Source of the DNA: Rhodospirillaceae bacterium
GTDB lineage: Bacteria; Pseudomonadota; Alphaproteobacteria; UBA8366; GCA-2717185
Length of the DNA stretch: 27,109 nucleotides
Reading direction: 5' to 3'
Assembly (NCBI GenBank): GCA_002717185.1
Contig: PBDC01000015.1
Coordinates: 1 to 27,109, forward strand
The position numbers were made by a program, and so were the translations under genes. Under the pieces are notes generated by a model. The model searched no databases. It saw only the letters and a program-made list of their open reading frames with translations, and was not told where the DNA came from. Below are positions 1 to 8,640 of this stretch, one piece after another (the stretch's first letter is position 1; each line of letters opens with the position of its first letter).

Positions 1-1278
1 AATGGCGCGAAGCCGCTTGCTCAGGCTTATGCAGGTCATCAATTTGGAGGTTTCTCGCCGCAATTGGGTGATGGACGCGCTTTGTTGCTGGGTGAAATCA
101 TCGATACTTTTGGAAACCGCCACGATGTCCAACTAAAGGGAGCAGGCCGAACGCCTTTTTCACGCGGTGGTGACGGAAAGGCTGCATTGGGTCCGGTTTT
201 GCGTGAGTATTTAATCGGTGAAGCAATGCATGCGCTTGGGGTCCCGACAACACGTGCTCTGGCCGCTGTGACGACAGGAGATAAGGTGATCCGTGAGACG
301 GCACTTCCAGGCGCCATTCTCACGCGCATTGCAGCCAGTCACCTGAGAGTTGGAACTTTTCAGTTCTTTGCTGCACGGGGAGAGAAAGAAATCGTCCGCC
401 AGCTCGCTGATTATGCTATCGCACGCCACTACCCAGCTGCGCGCGAAGCGGAAAACCCCTATTTGGCATTTTTCAATTTGGTTGCAAAAGCGCAGGCTGA
501 ATTAGTCGCTCAATGGATGAGTATAGGCTTTATTCATGGCGTTATGAATACGGATAATACCACTATTTCTGGTGAAACAATCGACTATGGACCTTGTGCA
601 TTTATGGATATTTACAATCCATCGACAGTATTTAGTTCCATCGATTCACAGGGTAGATACGCGTACACAAATCAACCGTCGATACTCACATGGAATATGG
701 CGCGGCTAGCGGAAACTGTGATCGCGCTGGTTGATGCCAATAAAGACCGAGCAATCGAATTGCTTACCGAAGGCGCGAACGCTATTGGTGCCATTTATGA
801 GGAAGCTTGGTTATTACGGATGCGCTCCAAGATTGGCCTCGCTTCCTCGGAAGAGGGTGACTTACTTTTGGTTAATCGCCTTCTGGACGCCATGCATCAG
901 GGCAAAGCTGATTTTACACTAACGTTTAGGCGCCTGTCGGATGTCCTGCGGGGGCATGGCTCAACGGTACGTATACAATTTGAAGACCCAACGCAATTTG
1001 ACGCCTGGGAAAGAGATTGGCGAGTTCGGTTGGCACGAGAGGGCGTATCTGTTGATGAGTGCGCAGCTGGTATGGATCAGGTGAACCCCATTTACATACC
1101 TCGTAATCACAAGGTCGAAGAGGCTTTAGCGGCAGCCGTTGACGAAGATGATATATCGGTATTTGAGGAATTATTGTCTATCGTCTCTAAACCGTTTGAA
1201 GAGATTTGTGGATGCGAAAAATTTACAGAGAAAGCGCCTTTAACAGCAGTCCCATATCAAACTTTCTGTGGCACCTGA
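1..1278 (+). CDS. selO: Protein adenylyltransferase SelO (YdiU family), 5'-truncated by window edge
   Basis: SelO proteins are kinase-fold enzymes that transfer AMP from ATP to hydroxyl side chains of proteins, linked to redox stress responses. The reading frame is open from base 1 and shows the family signature AQAYAGHQFGGF at the very start, followed by LGDGRALLLGE, the Lys-containing LKGAGRTPFSRGGDG segment, and HGVMNTDN with a downstream DYGP motif carrying metal- and ATP-binding Asn and Asp residues. The C-terminus ends in FCGT, so the position that is selenocysteine in some eukaryotic relatives is an ordinary Cys here. About 425 residues are visible; full-length proteins are roughly 480-500, so the N-terminal 60-70 residues lie outside the window. 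A TTG at 64 is internal, not the start. tspO follows 90 nt downstream on the same strand. Confidence 0.95.
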   Translation, partial: NGAKPLAQAYAGHQFGGFSPQLGDGRALLLGEIIDTFGNRHDVQLKGAGRTPFSRGGDGKAALGPVLREYLIGEAMHALGVPTTRALAAVTTGDKVIRETALPGAILTRIAASHLRVGTFQFFAARGEKEIVRQLADYAIARHYPAAREAENPYLAFFNLVAKAQAELVAQWMSIGFIHGVMNTDNTTISGETIDYGPCAFMDIYNPSTVFSSIDSQGRYAYTNQPSILTWNMARLAETVIALVDANKDRAIELLTEGANAIGAIYEEAWLLRMRSKIGLASSEEGDLLLVNRLLDAMHQGKADFTLTFRRLSDVLRGHGSTVRIQFEDPTQFDAWERDWRVRLAREGVSVDECAAGMDQVNPIYIPRNHKVEEALAAAVDEDDISVFEELLSIVSKPFEEICGCEKFTEKAPLTAVPYQTFCGT

Positions 1279-1368
1279 CTAATAAGGCCATAGCCAAATT
1301 TATCTGTTAATTTTCGAAAAGATAGTTTTCAAGGTAGAGACACTGGTTGAGGAAAAGTGTGATACTCG

Positions 1369-1857
1369 ATGAGTAATCTGCGTACGAGAAGTTTTGAAAT
1401 TATAAGTCTTATCGTATTTTTAATAGTATGCCTTTCTGTATCTGGGGTTGGTGGAGCTATTACGGCCACGAGTGTCGACACCTGGTATCAAGCTTTAGAG
1501 AAGCCGGCATTCAATCCGCCTGATTGGGTGTTTGCGCCAGTATGGACTGCACTCTACCTTTTTATGGGCGTCGCGGCCTGGCGGATATGGCAATTTCGCG
1601 CTCTAAAGGCGGCACGTATAGCACTTGTAGTCTTTGGTTTACAGCTCTGCCTTAACGTCGGGTGGTCTTTCCTATTTTTCGGTTTACAGCAGATAAATTT
1701 TGCTTTGGTTGAAATTGTCATTTTGCTCTTTGTTATTATCTCTAACATGTTTTTGTTTTGGCGCCTCGATCGATTTGCAGGCTTGTTATTTGTGCCCTAC
1801 GTTGCTTGGGTTTCATATGCAACAATACTTAATGCCTCGCTTTCGTTTCTTAACTAA
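1369..1857 (+). CDS. tspO: TspO/MBR family protein (tryptophan-rich sensory protein)
   Basis: TspO proteins are small inner- or outer-membrane proteins of five transmembrane helices that bind porphyrins and are tied to tetrapyrrole and oxidative-stress signalling. The 162-residue product has the usual length and the diagnostic segment WYQALEKPAFNPPDWVFAPV near residues 39-58, followed by WTALYLFMG and a Trp/Arg-rich loop. Hydrophobic helices run at about residues 10-30, 55-75, 80-102, 108-128 and 135-155. The Shine-Dalgarno sequence is poor: GAGGAAAA lies about 12-16 nt before the ATG. It is codirectional with selO and may be cotranscribed with it. Family assignment is firm; ligand and role are not visible. 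Confidence 0.93.
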   Translation: MSNLRTRSFEIISLIVFLIVCLSVSGVGGAITATSVDTWYQALEKPAFNPPDWVFAPVWTALYLFMGVAAWRIWQFRALKAARIALVVFGLQLCLNVGWSFLFFGLQQINFALVEIVILLFVIISNMFLFWRLDRFAGLLFVPYVAWVSYATILNASLSFLN

Positions 1858-2012
1858 TTTCAGCAATCAAAAGGCTGTTGAGCGGGAAAATGGATTTTGC
1901 GTAAACAAAGTTGTAAAAATTCTGATAAACTATCCTGGCCAATAGGCTCTTGAATGGGATTAATCGCACGATCTTATCCCGGCATAAACGACTAAATTTA
2001 GGGATACCAGGA

Positions 2013-2082
2013 CTGATCTCTTCGTTTTATTTTACCTTAGTAAAATCTGGTCTTTGATACCAAAGGAAGATTAAGAGATCAG
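2013..2082 (+). other. Candidate structured RNA: three-way-junction-like fold
   Basis: Perfect complementary arms CTGATCTCTT (2013-2022) and AAGAGATCAG (2073-2082) enclose two further perfect hairpins: ATTTTAC/GTAAAAT (2029-2035 with 2040-2046, four-base loop) and CTTTG/CAAAG (2052-2056 with 2061-2065, four-base loop). Together they make a closed three-way junction in 70 nt. It lies upstream of the apparent rpsD promoter, so if transcribed it would be a separate small RNA, the tspO 3' region, or part of a longer rpsD leader from another promoter. It matches no riboswitch consensus I recall. The pairing is seen directly; function and transcription are inference. Confidence 0.3.
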
Positions 2083-2128
2083 GTTCGTCAAGTAGGCATA
2101 ACGCTCAACTCTTGACAGGAGACGAGGT

Positions 2129-2156
2129 TTGACAACCCACTCGGAAACCCTATACT
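2129..2156 (+). promoter_or_regulatory. Predicted sigma70-type promoter for rpsD
   Basis: A perfect -35 hexamer TTGACA (2129-2134) is followed after 16 nt by TATACT (2151-2156), which differs from the -10 consensus at one base. A second perfect TTGACA sits at 2112-2117, 17 nt before the first. Predicted transcription start is near 2163, giving rpsD a leader of roughly 85-90 nt. A near-consensus promoter suits a ribosomal protein gene. Confidence 0.65.
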
Positions 2157-2249
2157 CCCGCGCGCTTCCGGAAATGTGAGCTACTGCTCCGTCCATTGAG
2201 GACATACCGGGACAAAAACAACACCGACCAATGAGCGGGATATAGACAA

Positions 2250-2864
2250 ATGTCGAAACGTTTGAGTTCGAAGTATAAGATTGATAGACGCCTCGGGGTG
2301 AACCTATGGGGACGGCCGAAAAGCCCAATCAACAAACGTGACTACGGTCCGGGTGAGCATGGTCAGCGTCGTCGCAAACCATCGGATTTCGGCACGCAGT
2401 TGATGGCAAAGCAAAAAATGAAGGGCTACTATGGAAATATCGGCGAAAGTAAATTCCGCCGTTATTATGAGGAAGCCGTTCGCCGTCGGGGCGACACCGG
2501 TGAGAACCTGATAGAACTGCTTGAACGGCGTCTTGACGCGGTGGTGTATCGCGCTAAGTTCGTGCCGACGGTTTTTGCGGCGCGCCAGTTCGTCAATCAC
2601 GGCCATGTTTTGGTCAATGGTAAGAGAGTGAATATCCCGTCCTATCAAGTTGGGGACGAGGATATTGTTGAAGTCCGCCAGAAAAGTCGTGAACTGCCGT
2701 TGGTGCTGGAAGCCATGGGTTCGGTAGAGCGTGATCTGCCGGATTATATCTCAGTTGACTATGGCAAGATGACAGCGACCTATATTCGTGCGCCAGGCCT
2801 GGCCGACGTACCATACCCGGTGCAGATGGAACCGAACCTGGTGATCGAGTTCTATTCACGATAG
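2250..2864 (+). CDS. rpsD: 30S ribosomal protein S4
   Basis: S4 is a primary 16S rRNA-binding protein that nucleates assembly of the small subunit and, in several bacteria, represses its own mRNA. The 204-residue product has the normal length. The N-terminus [16 protein letters not shown] and the segments [25 protein letters not shown] and [15 protein letters not shown] are characteristic of the alphaproteobacterial type. The S4 RNA-binding domain (about residues 93-155) contains [13 protein letters not shown] and [18 protein letters not shown]. The ribosome binding site is weak (GAGCGGGA about 10 nt before the ATG). It stands alone with its own promoter rather than inside an alpha operon, as is usual in this class. 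Confidence 0.98.
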   Translation: MSKRLSSKYKIDRRLGVNLWGRPKSPINKRDYGPGEHGQRRRKPSDFGTQLMAKQKMKGYYGNIGESKFRRYYEEAVRRRGDTGENLIELLERRLDAVVYRAKFVPTVFAARQFVNHGHVLVNGKRVNIPSYQVGDEDIVEVRQKSRELPLVLEAMGSVERDLPDYISVDYGKMTATYIRAPGLADVPYPVQMEPNLVIEFYSR

Positions 2865-2927
2865 TTGCGATTGACACTTTTCCATTGTTGCTAATTCGAT
2901 TGTTTTAGGGCCGTTGACTTTGGCCAG

Positions 2928-2945
2928 GATGCACGGCAGTGCATC
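2928..2945 (+). terminator. Hairpin downstream of rpsD, possible weak terminator
   Basis: GATGCAC and GTGCATC pair perfectly around a GGCA loop, 63 nt after the rpsD stop codon and between two convergent genes (rpsD and the TauD-type gene). The sequence that follows (TGTTATCGTT) is only moderately T-rich, so a classical intrinsic terminator is not certain. It could equally be a transcript-end stabilising hairpin or a DNA-binding palindrome. Confidence 0.35.
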
Positions 2946-3024
2946 TGTTATCGTTCAAATTATAGAGATTATTAACCTGTAGCTGATATCGCACGGTCAA
3001 AAAGATAGTTTTGTCAGCGCTATA

Positions 3025-3903
3025 CTAAAACGGCACTGTTCCGCGTGTATTGATGCGAAAAATCGTTCGATAACGATTGGCTGGCAAGGCATCTGTTGTG
3101 GCGTGATGCATTGTGCATCGGTTGTCCCAAAGCAGCAGGTCGCCCGTCGACCATTTGTGCCGATATTTAAACCGGTCCTGGGTACAATGTTCAAATAGCA
3201 GTGCTAGCAGATCGTCGCTCTCTGGTTCTTCCATTCCGATGATATGGCGGACGCCTGACGTAAGACCGGGAAAAACGAAGATTGATTTCACGCCGGTTTC
3301 CGGGTGCGTACGCACGATAGGGTGGGTTACTTTTGGGGTTGCCCGACGCTGATCCTCGTTCAAAAGTTTCCATCGGCTTTCCGGATGGTCCCTATCGATC
3401 GTGTGTCGGTAATGGTGAACGGCTTTCAAACCCTTAAGGCGTCGTTTAGTGACATCCGGGAGGGCCTTATAGGCCGCGGCGAGATCGATGAACAACGTGT
3501 CACCGCCAACCTCCGGTATCTCTATAGCGTACAGAAGGGTTACGTTTGCGGGGACCAGCTTGTAGGAGTAATCCGAGTGCCAGTGTGAACCGGCATCACG
3601 AATGCCTTTGGGCCGACCCAACTCTGTCCGGTTCGACAGAACGGTGATGCCGGAAAATTCTTCGTGATGGTACATCGTGACGGTGTGCGGCTCGATCGAT
3701 CCAAACCGTTCGCCAAGATTATGAAACTGCTTCGCGGACAGTTCTTGCCCAGAAATGCAAAGAACCTTGTGTTCCAGATATGCGGCGTGGATTGCAGCCC
3801 AAGTCTCATCTAAATCCTTCGCGAGGTTAATGGTATTGAACATTGCGAAGAACGATTCACCGCATCGCTTTAACGTCGGAGAGGCGATTTCAGCAGACCT
3901 CAT
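3025..3903 (-). CDS. TauD/TfdA family Fe(II)/2-oxoglutarate-dependent dioxygenase
   Basis: Members couple decarboxylation of 2-oxoglutarate to hydroxylation of small acids such as taurine or 2,4-D; the substrate here is unknown. The 292-residue product has the facial triad: His109 and Asp111 in HWHSD, and the distal His266 in NRCTMHHA, followed by an Arg-rich 2-oxoglutarate-binding stretch (Arg277-Arg283). The region around [11 protein letters not shown] and the core LLLWDNR are typical. The N-terminus is unusual: where relatives have a Gly-Ala-Glu-rich segment before the conserved Asp-Leu, this one reads [16 protein letters not shown]. The ATG overlaps the stop of the upstream broken isomerase gene (ATGA, 3900-3903), implying translational coupling to a gene that no longer makes a full product. 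It converges with rpsD. Confidence 0.9.
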   Translation of the reverse strand: MRSAEIASPTLKRCGESFFAMFNTINLAKDLDETWAAIHAAYLEHKVLCISGQELSAKQFHNLGERFGSIEPHTVTMYHHEEFSGITVLSNRTELGRPKGIRDAGSHWHSDYSYKLVPANVTLLYAIEIPEVGGDTLFIDLAAAYKALPDVTKRRLKGLKAVHHYRHTIDRDHPESRWKLLNEDQRRATPKVTHPIVRTHPETGVKSIFVFPGLTSGVRHIIGMEEPESDDLLALLFEHCTQDRFKYRHKWSTGDLLLWDNRCTMHHATTDALPANRYRTIFRINTRGTVPF

Positions 3904-4685
3904 TTAGAAATCCCATAGGGGGCGGCCCACCCGAGCCCGGCTCGCGTTTCGCTTTTAGGCCGGTATTCGCAGCCAATCCATCCATCGAATGCCAATTCAT
4001 CGATCAAATCAAACAGGTAGGGGTAGTTGACCTCGCCGATGTCTGGTTCGTGCCGTTCCGGTACGCCGGCAATCTGGAAATGGGCGACCCGGTTAATATT
4101 AGCGCGGATCTTCATTGCGACGTCGCCTTCGACAATCTGACAATGGTAAAGGTCCATCTGAAGCGCAGCATTATCGGCACCTACTGTGTCGAGGGTCTTT
4201 AGCGCATCATCTTGCCGGTTGAGGTAATAACCTGGGATATCGCGTGGGTTTATTGGCTCTAGCAGCACCGTCACGTCGTGATCTTTGGCGCGCGCTGCGG
4301 CTAGCCGGACATTTTCAACTTAGGTGCGCTGACAAGCGTATGGATTTGACCCTTTCGGCGGGATCCCGGCCATCACGTGTAAACGTGGGCAACCGATCAC
4401 CTGGGCATATTCTAGTGCCTTATCGATCAGGGCTTGAAAATCGGTTTCACGCCCGGGTAGGGCAGCAAGGCCTCGGTCTCCTGCCTCCCAATTGCCTGGT
4501 GGTAGATTGAATAGCACGTTCTCCAGATCGTTGTCCTGCAGTGCCTTGGCAATGGTTTTCGCTGGATAATCGTAAGGGAATAGGTACTCGACACCCTTGA
4601 AGCCCGCATTCGCGGCCGCAGCGAAGCGCTCGAGAAACGGTACTTCGGTGAACATCATCGACAAGTTGGCGGCAAGCTTCGGCAT
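3900..4685 (-). pseudogene. hyi: Hydroxypyruvate isomerase-like gene with internal nonsense codon
   Basis: Hyi/OtnI-type TIM-barrel enzymes interconvert hydroxypyruvate and tartronate semialdehyde or isomerise related sugar acids. The first 121 codons (4685-4323) match the family from MPKLAANLSMMFTEVPFLER through GVEYLFPYDYP to RLHVMAGIPP. Then TAA appears at 4320-4322, in the same frame as the remainder: [50 protein letters not shown] and CEYRP. Relatives normally have Tyr at the stop position, so one base change (TAY to TAA) explains the break. With the stop read through, length is 261 residues, the usual family size. The truncated product lacks the catalytic Glu and metal-binding residues of the second half. 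Shine-Dalgarno AGGAAAAA precedes the ATG. A sequencing error or recent mutation is possible because the second half is otherwise intact. Confidence 0.88.
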
Positions 4686-4802
4686 CGGTTTTTCCTAAGG
4701 GGTGAGGATGTGAGTTTTTTCAGCGCTATAAGTCATCCCACTTTGGGGTATCCTATTCATGTATCAATGAAGAATTATGTAATAAATGTTTGCATTAAAA
4801 CG

Positions 4803-4830
4803 AAAAAAGGCCGCACTACCTGCGACCTTT
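4803..4830 (-). terminator. Rho-independent terminator of the purC-to-grxD operon
   Basis: On the minus strand AAAGGTCGCA (4830-4821) pairs with TGCGGCCTTT (4815-4806) over ten positions with one G-U wobble and a five-base loop. The stem runs directly into a run of Ts (4808-4803). It begins 22 nt after the grxD stop codon, exactly where the operon should end. Confidence 0.9.
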
Positions 4831-4852
4831 AAACGTTTGATATGATCGAACG

Positions 4853-5194
4853 CTAAGCGATGCTTTCCGTTTCGATGCCATTACTTTCCATCAACTGACC
4901 CAGTTCGCCAGTTTCGTACATTTCGCGAACGATGTCGCAGCCACCCACGAACTCCCCCTTGACGTATAGCTGGGGAATGGTTGGCCAGCTGGAAAATTCT
5001 TTGATGCCATCGCGGATGCCCGGGTCCTGTAGGACGTCGATGCCTTTAAACTTGACGCCAAGCAATGTTAGCGCCTGAACGGTCGCTGCCGAAAAACCGC
5101 ATTGTGGAAAGACGGGAGACCCTTTCATGAACAGTACTACATCGCTGCTGTCTATGTTTTCCTTTATGCGTCCGAAGACCGGATTATCGCTCAT
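4853..5194 (-). CDS. grxD: Monothiol glutaredoxin, Grx4 family (CGFS type)
   Basis: CGFS glutaredoxins bind a [2Fe-2S] cluster with glutathione and act in iron-sulfur cluster carriage and iron sensing, often as a heterocomplex with BolA. The 113-residue product has KGSPVFPQCGFS with the single active Cys at residue 32, the TIPQLYVKGEFVGGCDI segment (cis-Pro and glutathione-binding residues), and standard length. Shine-Dalgarno AGGAAGGAAG precedes the ATG. The bolA gene lies 38 nt upstream in the same operon, matching the known Grx4-BolA partnership. It is the last gene before the terminator at 4803-4830. Confidence 0.97.
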   Translation of the reverse strand: MSDNPVFGRIKENIDSSDVVLFMKGSPVFPQCGFSAATVQALTLLGVKFKGIDVLQDPGIRDGIKEFSSWPTIPQLYVKGEFVGGCDIVREMYETGELGQLMESNGIETESIA

Positions 5195-5232
5195 TTTAAC
5201 TTCCTTCCTCTTAAGCTCGCTTACGCGGCCGC

Positions 5233-5472
5233 TTATGCGGTATTCGGTACCGATGTTTGCAGCGCGAGCGCATGTAATTCGTTACCCATGCGGCCCTTTA
5301 GTGCTTTATATACCATTTGGTGCTGTTGCACGCGGGTTTTTCCTTCGAACTCCGCAGAACTGACATAGGCGGCGTAATGATCGCCGTCGCCGCGCAAGTC
5401 TTCAATCTGGACTTCCGCGTCCGGTAACGCCTCTTTGATCATCTGCACGATGTCTGACTCATTCATTGCCAT
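5233..5472 (-). CDS. bolA: BolA family protein
   Basis: BolA proteins are small KH-like-fold partners of CGFS glutaredoxins in iron-sulfur cluster handling. The start was set at 5472 because AGGAG lies 7 nt upstream and a longer upstream frame would run into purL without a ribosome binding site. The 79-residue product reads MAMNESDIVQMIKEALPDAE and continues with GDGDHYAAYVSSAEFEGK and the HQMVYKALKGRMGNELHALA segment, whose conserved His and helix are typical. It sits 26 nt after purL and 38 nt before grxD. Which BolA subfamily it belongs to is not certain. Confidence 0.95.
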   Translation of the reverse strand: MAMNESDIVQMIKEALPDAEVQIEDLRGDGDHYAAYVSSAEFEGKTRVQQHQMVYKALKGRMGNELHALALQTSVPNTA

Positions 5473-5498
5473 CGTCGTTCTCCTAGGTATCAGCGTTA

Positions 5499-7688
5499 CT
5501 ATTGCGTAGCCATATATTCCGGCAACCACATTTCGTGAGCATCGCGGAGTTCGCCTATAGATATGGTATGCGAACCGTCTACAGTCAATGAACCGCCACC
5601 TGTGCGACCGATCACGGTCGCTGTGACGTCTGCTACCTCAGCTGCTTCTAGCATCGCCCCTGGCTCCGTTGTGGTCAATATGTAGCGGCCCTGGTCTTCG
5701 CCAAAAAGCCAGGCGTGAAGCAGCAGATCAGGGTCACTTGGCGAGACTTTTGCACCTATATTGCTGGCGAGTGCCATTTCGGCAAGGGCTACGATCAGTC
5801 CGCCATCAGAGATATCATGGCAGGCAGTTGCATGCCCCTCTGCGATTTGCGATTGAACGAAATTTCCGTTTTTGCGCTCCAACGCGAGGTCTACTGGTGG
5901 TGGAGCGCCATCTCTTTGTCCTGTAATTTCTTGTAGATAAGTTGAGGCACCAAGCCATCCGGTTGTACGGCCGATCACGACAATCGTCTCATCGGCGCCC
6001 GAGAAGGAGATCTGCGCCGTTTTCGATAGATTGTCGACGAGACCAAGGCCACCGATTACAGGAGTGGGAAGGATCGCCTCGCCACTGGTTTCGTTATAGA
6101 AGGAGACGTTCCCAGATACGACAGGAAATTCGAGTGCTGCCGAAGCAGTACCGATACCCGTTACGCAACCGACAAATTGTCCCATGATGGGTTTTCGTTC
6201 CGGGTTACCAAAATTGAGATTGTTTGTCAGCGCTAGGGGCTTGGCACCCACTGCAATCAAATTACGCCAAGCTTCCGCTACCGCTTGCTTGCCGCCCAGT
6301 TCAGGATCTGCGTAGCAATAATGAGGGGTACAGTCAGTGGTGATCGCTAAGCCGCGGCCAGAACCGTGTATTCGGACGATGGCTGCGTCACCGCCGGGGC
6401 GCTGCGCGGTATCGGCCATTACCATGTGGTCATACTGTTCCCAGATCCAACGGCGCGAACACATGTTAGGCGAACCCAGGAGCTTTTTCAGGTCTTCCAG
6501 CGGGGTGTCGGAAGCCGGAACGTCACTTGCTAAAATAGTTTCGCGCGGCGGGGTTGGTTCCCAAGGTCTGTCGTAGATTGGCGCTGCATCGACTAAAGGC
6601 GAGACAGGGATATCGGCGACAGTCTCGTTGTGTAATTTTAGAACCAACCGACCGGTGTCAGTCACACGTCCGATAATCGCGAAATCAAGTTCCCACTTCT
6701 CAAAAATGCCGCGGGCCTCGGCTTCACGACCTGGCTCCAAAACCATTAGCATACGCTCCTGGCTTTCCGACAGCATGATCTCATATGGCGTCATGCCCTC
6801 TTCGCGGATCGGTGTGTTCTCAAGGTTTAGCTCTATGCCAACTCCACCCTTGTCTGCCATCTCGACGGTGGAAGAGGTCAAACCAGCGGCTCCCATATCC
6901 TGGATCGCGACGATGGCATCAGTTGCCATCAATTCCAAGCAGGCTTCAAGCAGCAGTTTTTCGGTGAACGGATCGCCGACCTGCACAGTTGGACGCTTTT
7001 CTTCTGAATCGTCGTCGAACTCGGCGGATGCCATCGTGGCACCATGGATCCCGTCGCGACCGGTCTTAGAGCCGACATAGACGACGGGATTGCCAGGGCC
7101 GGCAGCCGCTGAGTAAAAAATTTTACCAGCATTGGCGATACCAACGGTCATGGCGTTGACCAGAATGTTTCCGTTATAGGCCGGGTCGAAGTTGGTCTCG
7201 CCGCCAACGGTTGGCACACCTATGCAGTTACCGTATCCGCCGATACCTGCTACCACCCCGGATAACAGGTGGCGGGTCTTCGGGTGATCGGGGCTCCCGA
7301 AGCGCAATGCGTTCATGTTCGCGACTGGCCGCGCGCCCATAGTAAAAATGTCACGTAATATCCCACCAACTCCGGTCGCAGCACCTTGATAGGGCTCGAT
7401 AAAGCTCGGATGGTTGTGGCTTTCTATCTTGAAAACGGCAGCAAGTCCGTCACCAACATCCACGACGCCGGCGTTCTCGCCGGGACCACAAATCACCTGC
7501 GGACCTTCGGTCGGCAGGGTCTTGAGCCATTTTCGCGAAGATTTGTAAGAGCAATGTTCTGACCACATAACGGAAAATATGCCAAGTTCTGTGATCGTTG
7601 GCATCCGTCCCATGATGGATAGCACGGTGTTGAATTCGGAAACACTCAATCCATGCTCTGCCGCGACAGCTTGGTTTACTTCGGTCAT
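5499..7688 (-). CDS. purL: Phosphoribosylformylglycinamidine synthase subunit PurL
   Basis: PurL is the synthetase subunit of the ATP-dependent FGAR-to-FGAM step of purine synthesis and works with PurQ (glutaminase) and PurS. The 729-residue product has the length of the small, three-component type. Hallmarks include [18 protein letters not shown] (about residues 40-57), [29 protein letters not shown], the ATP-site glycine-rich [16 protein letters not shown], and FGNPERKP in the second half. ATG overlaps the purQ stop (ATGA, 7685-7688), indicating translational coupling. All catalytic regions look intact. Confidence 0.98.
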   Translation of the reverse strand: MTEVNQAVAAEHGLSVSEFNTVLSIMGRMPTITELGIFSVMWSEHCSYKSSRKWLKTLPTEGPQVICGPGENAGVVDVGDGLAAVFKIESHNHPSFIEPYQGAATGVGGILRDIFTMGARPVANMNALRFGSPDHPKTRHLLSGVVAGIGGYGNCIGVPTVGGETNFDPAYNGNILVNAMTVGIANAGKIFYSAAAGPGNPVVYVGSKTGRDGIHGATMASAEFDDDSEEKRPTVQVGDPFTEKLLLEACLELMATDAIVAIQDMGAAGLTSSTVEMADKGGVGIELNLENTPIREEGMTPYEIMLSESQERMLMVLEPGREAEARGIFEKWELDFAIIGRVTDTGRLVLKLHNETVADIPVSPLVDAAPIYDRPWEPTPPRETILASDVPASDTPLEDLKKLLGSPNMCSRRWIWEQYDHMVMADTAQRPGGDAAIVRIHGSGRGLAITTDCTPHYCYADPELGGKQAVAEAWRNLIAVGAKPLALTNNLNFGNPERKPIMGQFVGCVTGIGTASAALEFPVVSGNVSFYNETSGEAILPTPVIGGLGLVDNLSKTAQISFSGADETIVVIGRTTGWLGASTYLQEITGQRDGAPPPVDLALERKNGNFVQSQIAEGHATACHDISDGGLIVALAEMALASNIGAKVSPSDPDLLLHAWLFGEDQGRYILTTTEPGAMLEAAEVADVTATVIGRTGGGSLTVDGSHTISIGELRDAHEMWLPEYMATQ

Positions 7689-8377
7689 CGCGATAGCGCT
7701 TTCACCAAGCTGGAGAACATGCGTGCACCGTCGGTTCCACCATGCGCCCGGTCTACTACCCGTTCCGGATGCGGCATGAGGCCTAAGATAGTTCTGCGCT
7801 CATTGAAAATCCCCGCGATATTGCGGGCAGAGCCGTTCGGGTTTCCAGCATCGCAGATTATTCCTTCCGGTGTTGTATACCGGAATGCGATGCGGTTCGC
7901 TGTTTCCAGTTCGTCGAGCGTGACGTCGTCGGCGAAATAGTTGCCTTCATTGTGAGCAACCGGTATCCGCAAAATTCGATCTTTTGCGTAGCCGCTGGTG
8001 AAAACGGATTCGTTCTCGGTGACGGCGACATGAACGTCTCGGCAGATGAATTTAAGCCCAGCGTTACGCATCAAAATGCCGGGTAGTAAACCGATTTCGG
8101 TTAGAACTTGGAACCCGTTGCAGATTCCTAAAACAGGAACACCGGCTTCTGCTTTGGCTTCGACATCGCGCATTACCGGTGAACGAGCGGCAATGGCGCC
8201 GCCGCGCAGATAATCGCCATAAGAGAAGCCGCCGGGTATGACAATAAAATCGACTGGTGGTAATTCGGTTTCTCGGTGCCAGATCATGGCCGGTTTGATG
8301 CCGCTTGCCCGCTCAAGGGCGACTGCAACATCGCGATCGCAATTGGAGCCGGGGAAGACGATGACTGCCGATTTCAT
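7685..8377 (-). CDS. purQ: Phosphoribosylformylglycinamidine synthase subunit PurQ (glutaminase)
   Basis: PurQ is the class I glutamine amidotransferase subunit that feeds ammonia to PurL. In the 230-residue product the nucleophile Cys86 lies in [10 protein letters not shown], and the His203-Glu205 pair of the catalytic triad in MPHPERVVD near the C-terminus. The N-terminus [16 protein letters not shown] is typical. Start and stop codons overlap those of purS and purL by 4 nt (ATGA at both junctions), which should keep the three subunits in balance. Confidence 0.98.
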   Translation of the reverse strand: MKSAVIVFPGSNCDRDVAVALERASGIKPAMIWHRETELPPVDFIVIPGGFSYGDYLRGGAIAARSPVMRDVEAKAEAGVPVLGICNGFQVLTEIGLLPGILMRNAGLKFICRDVHVAVTENESVFTSGYAKDRILRIPVAHNEGNYFADDVTLDELETANRIAFRYTTPEGIICDAGNPNGSARNIAGIFNERRTILGLMPHPERVVDRAHGGTDGARMFSSLVKALSR

Positions 8378-8616
8378 TCTTCAATATCGATTGTGAAGTT
8401 CTCGATAACCGTATTCGAGAGCAGGCGCTGACACATCTTTTCGACCTCCGCCTCGGCGGCTGTTTTATCAGTCGATGCCAACTCTATTTCGATAATTTTG
8501 CCTTGGCGGACTTCACCAATCCCTTCGAAGCCTAGGGATCCTAAAGCGTGGCCTATTGCTTTGCCTTGCGGGTCGAGGACCCCGTTCTTCAACATGACGT
8601 GCACTGTTGCTTTCAC
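8374..8616 (-). CDS. purS: Phosphoribosylformylglycinamidine synthase subunit PurS
   Basis: PurS is the small bridging subunit of the three-part FGAM synthase complex. The 80-residue product has the usual length and the segments [17 protein letters not shown] and [19 protein letters not shown]. The start codon is GTG (8616-8614), chosen because family members begin exactly there (MKA-VHV) and a GAGGG ribosome binding site sits about 4-5 nt upstream. It lies 24 nt after purC and overlaps purQ by 4 nt. Confidence 0.95.
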   Translation of the reverse strand: MKATVHVMLKNGVLDPQGKAIGHALGSLGFEGIGEVRQGKIIEIELASTDKTAAEAEVEKMCQRLLSNTVIENFTIDIEE

Positions 8617-8640
8617 CTGCCCTCGCTTGGTCTTTAGTGG

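Larger units (their letters stand above)
1858..2249 (+). other. 392-nt non-coding stretch between tspO and rpsD
   Basis: No convincing coding sequence is seen on either strand; the short minus-strand frames here resemble no family I know and mostly extend into antisense rpsD. The stretch holds a foldable element at 2013-2082 and a sigma70-type promoter at 2129-2156, listed separately. The last 90 nt should be the 5' leader of the rpsD mRNA. I see no tRNA-like fold in it. Confidence 0.6.

Noticed and set aside
2157..2249. tRNA gene after the strong promoter upstream of rpsD
   Set aside because: No acceptor stem, T-loop GTTCGA-type motif or cloverleaf could be drawn in this 93-nt leader.
2071..2328. 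Minus-strand open frames opposite the rpsD 5' region
   Set aside because: They run antisense to rpsD codons and its promoter, with no family resemblance; treated as shadow frames.
6628..7080. 150-codon plus-strand frame inside purL
   Set aside because: It lies wholly antisense to an intact, highly conserved purL segment and has low-complexity Ser-rich composition typical of a shadow frame.
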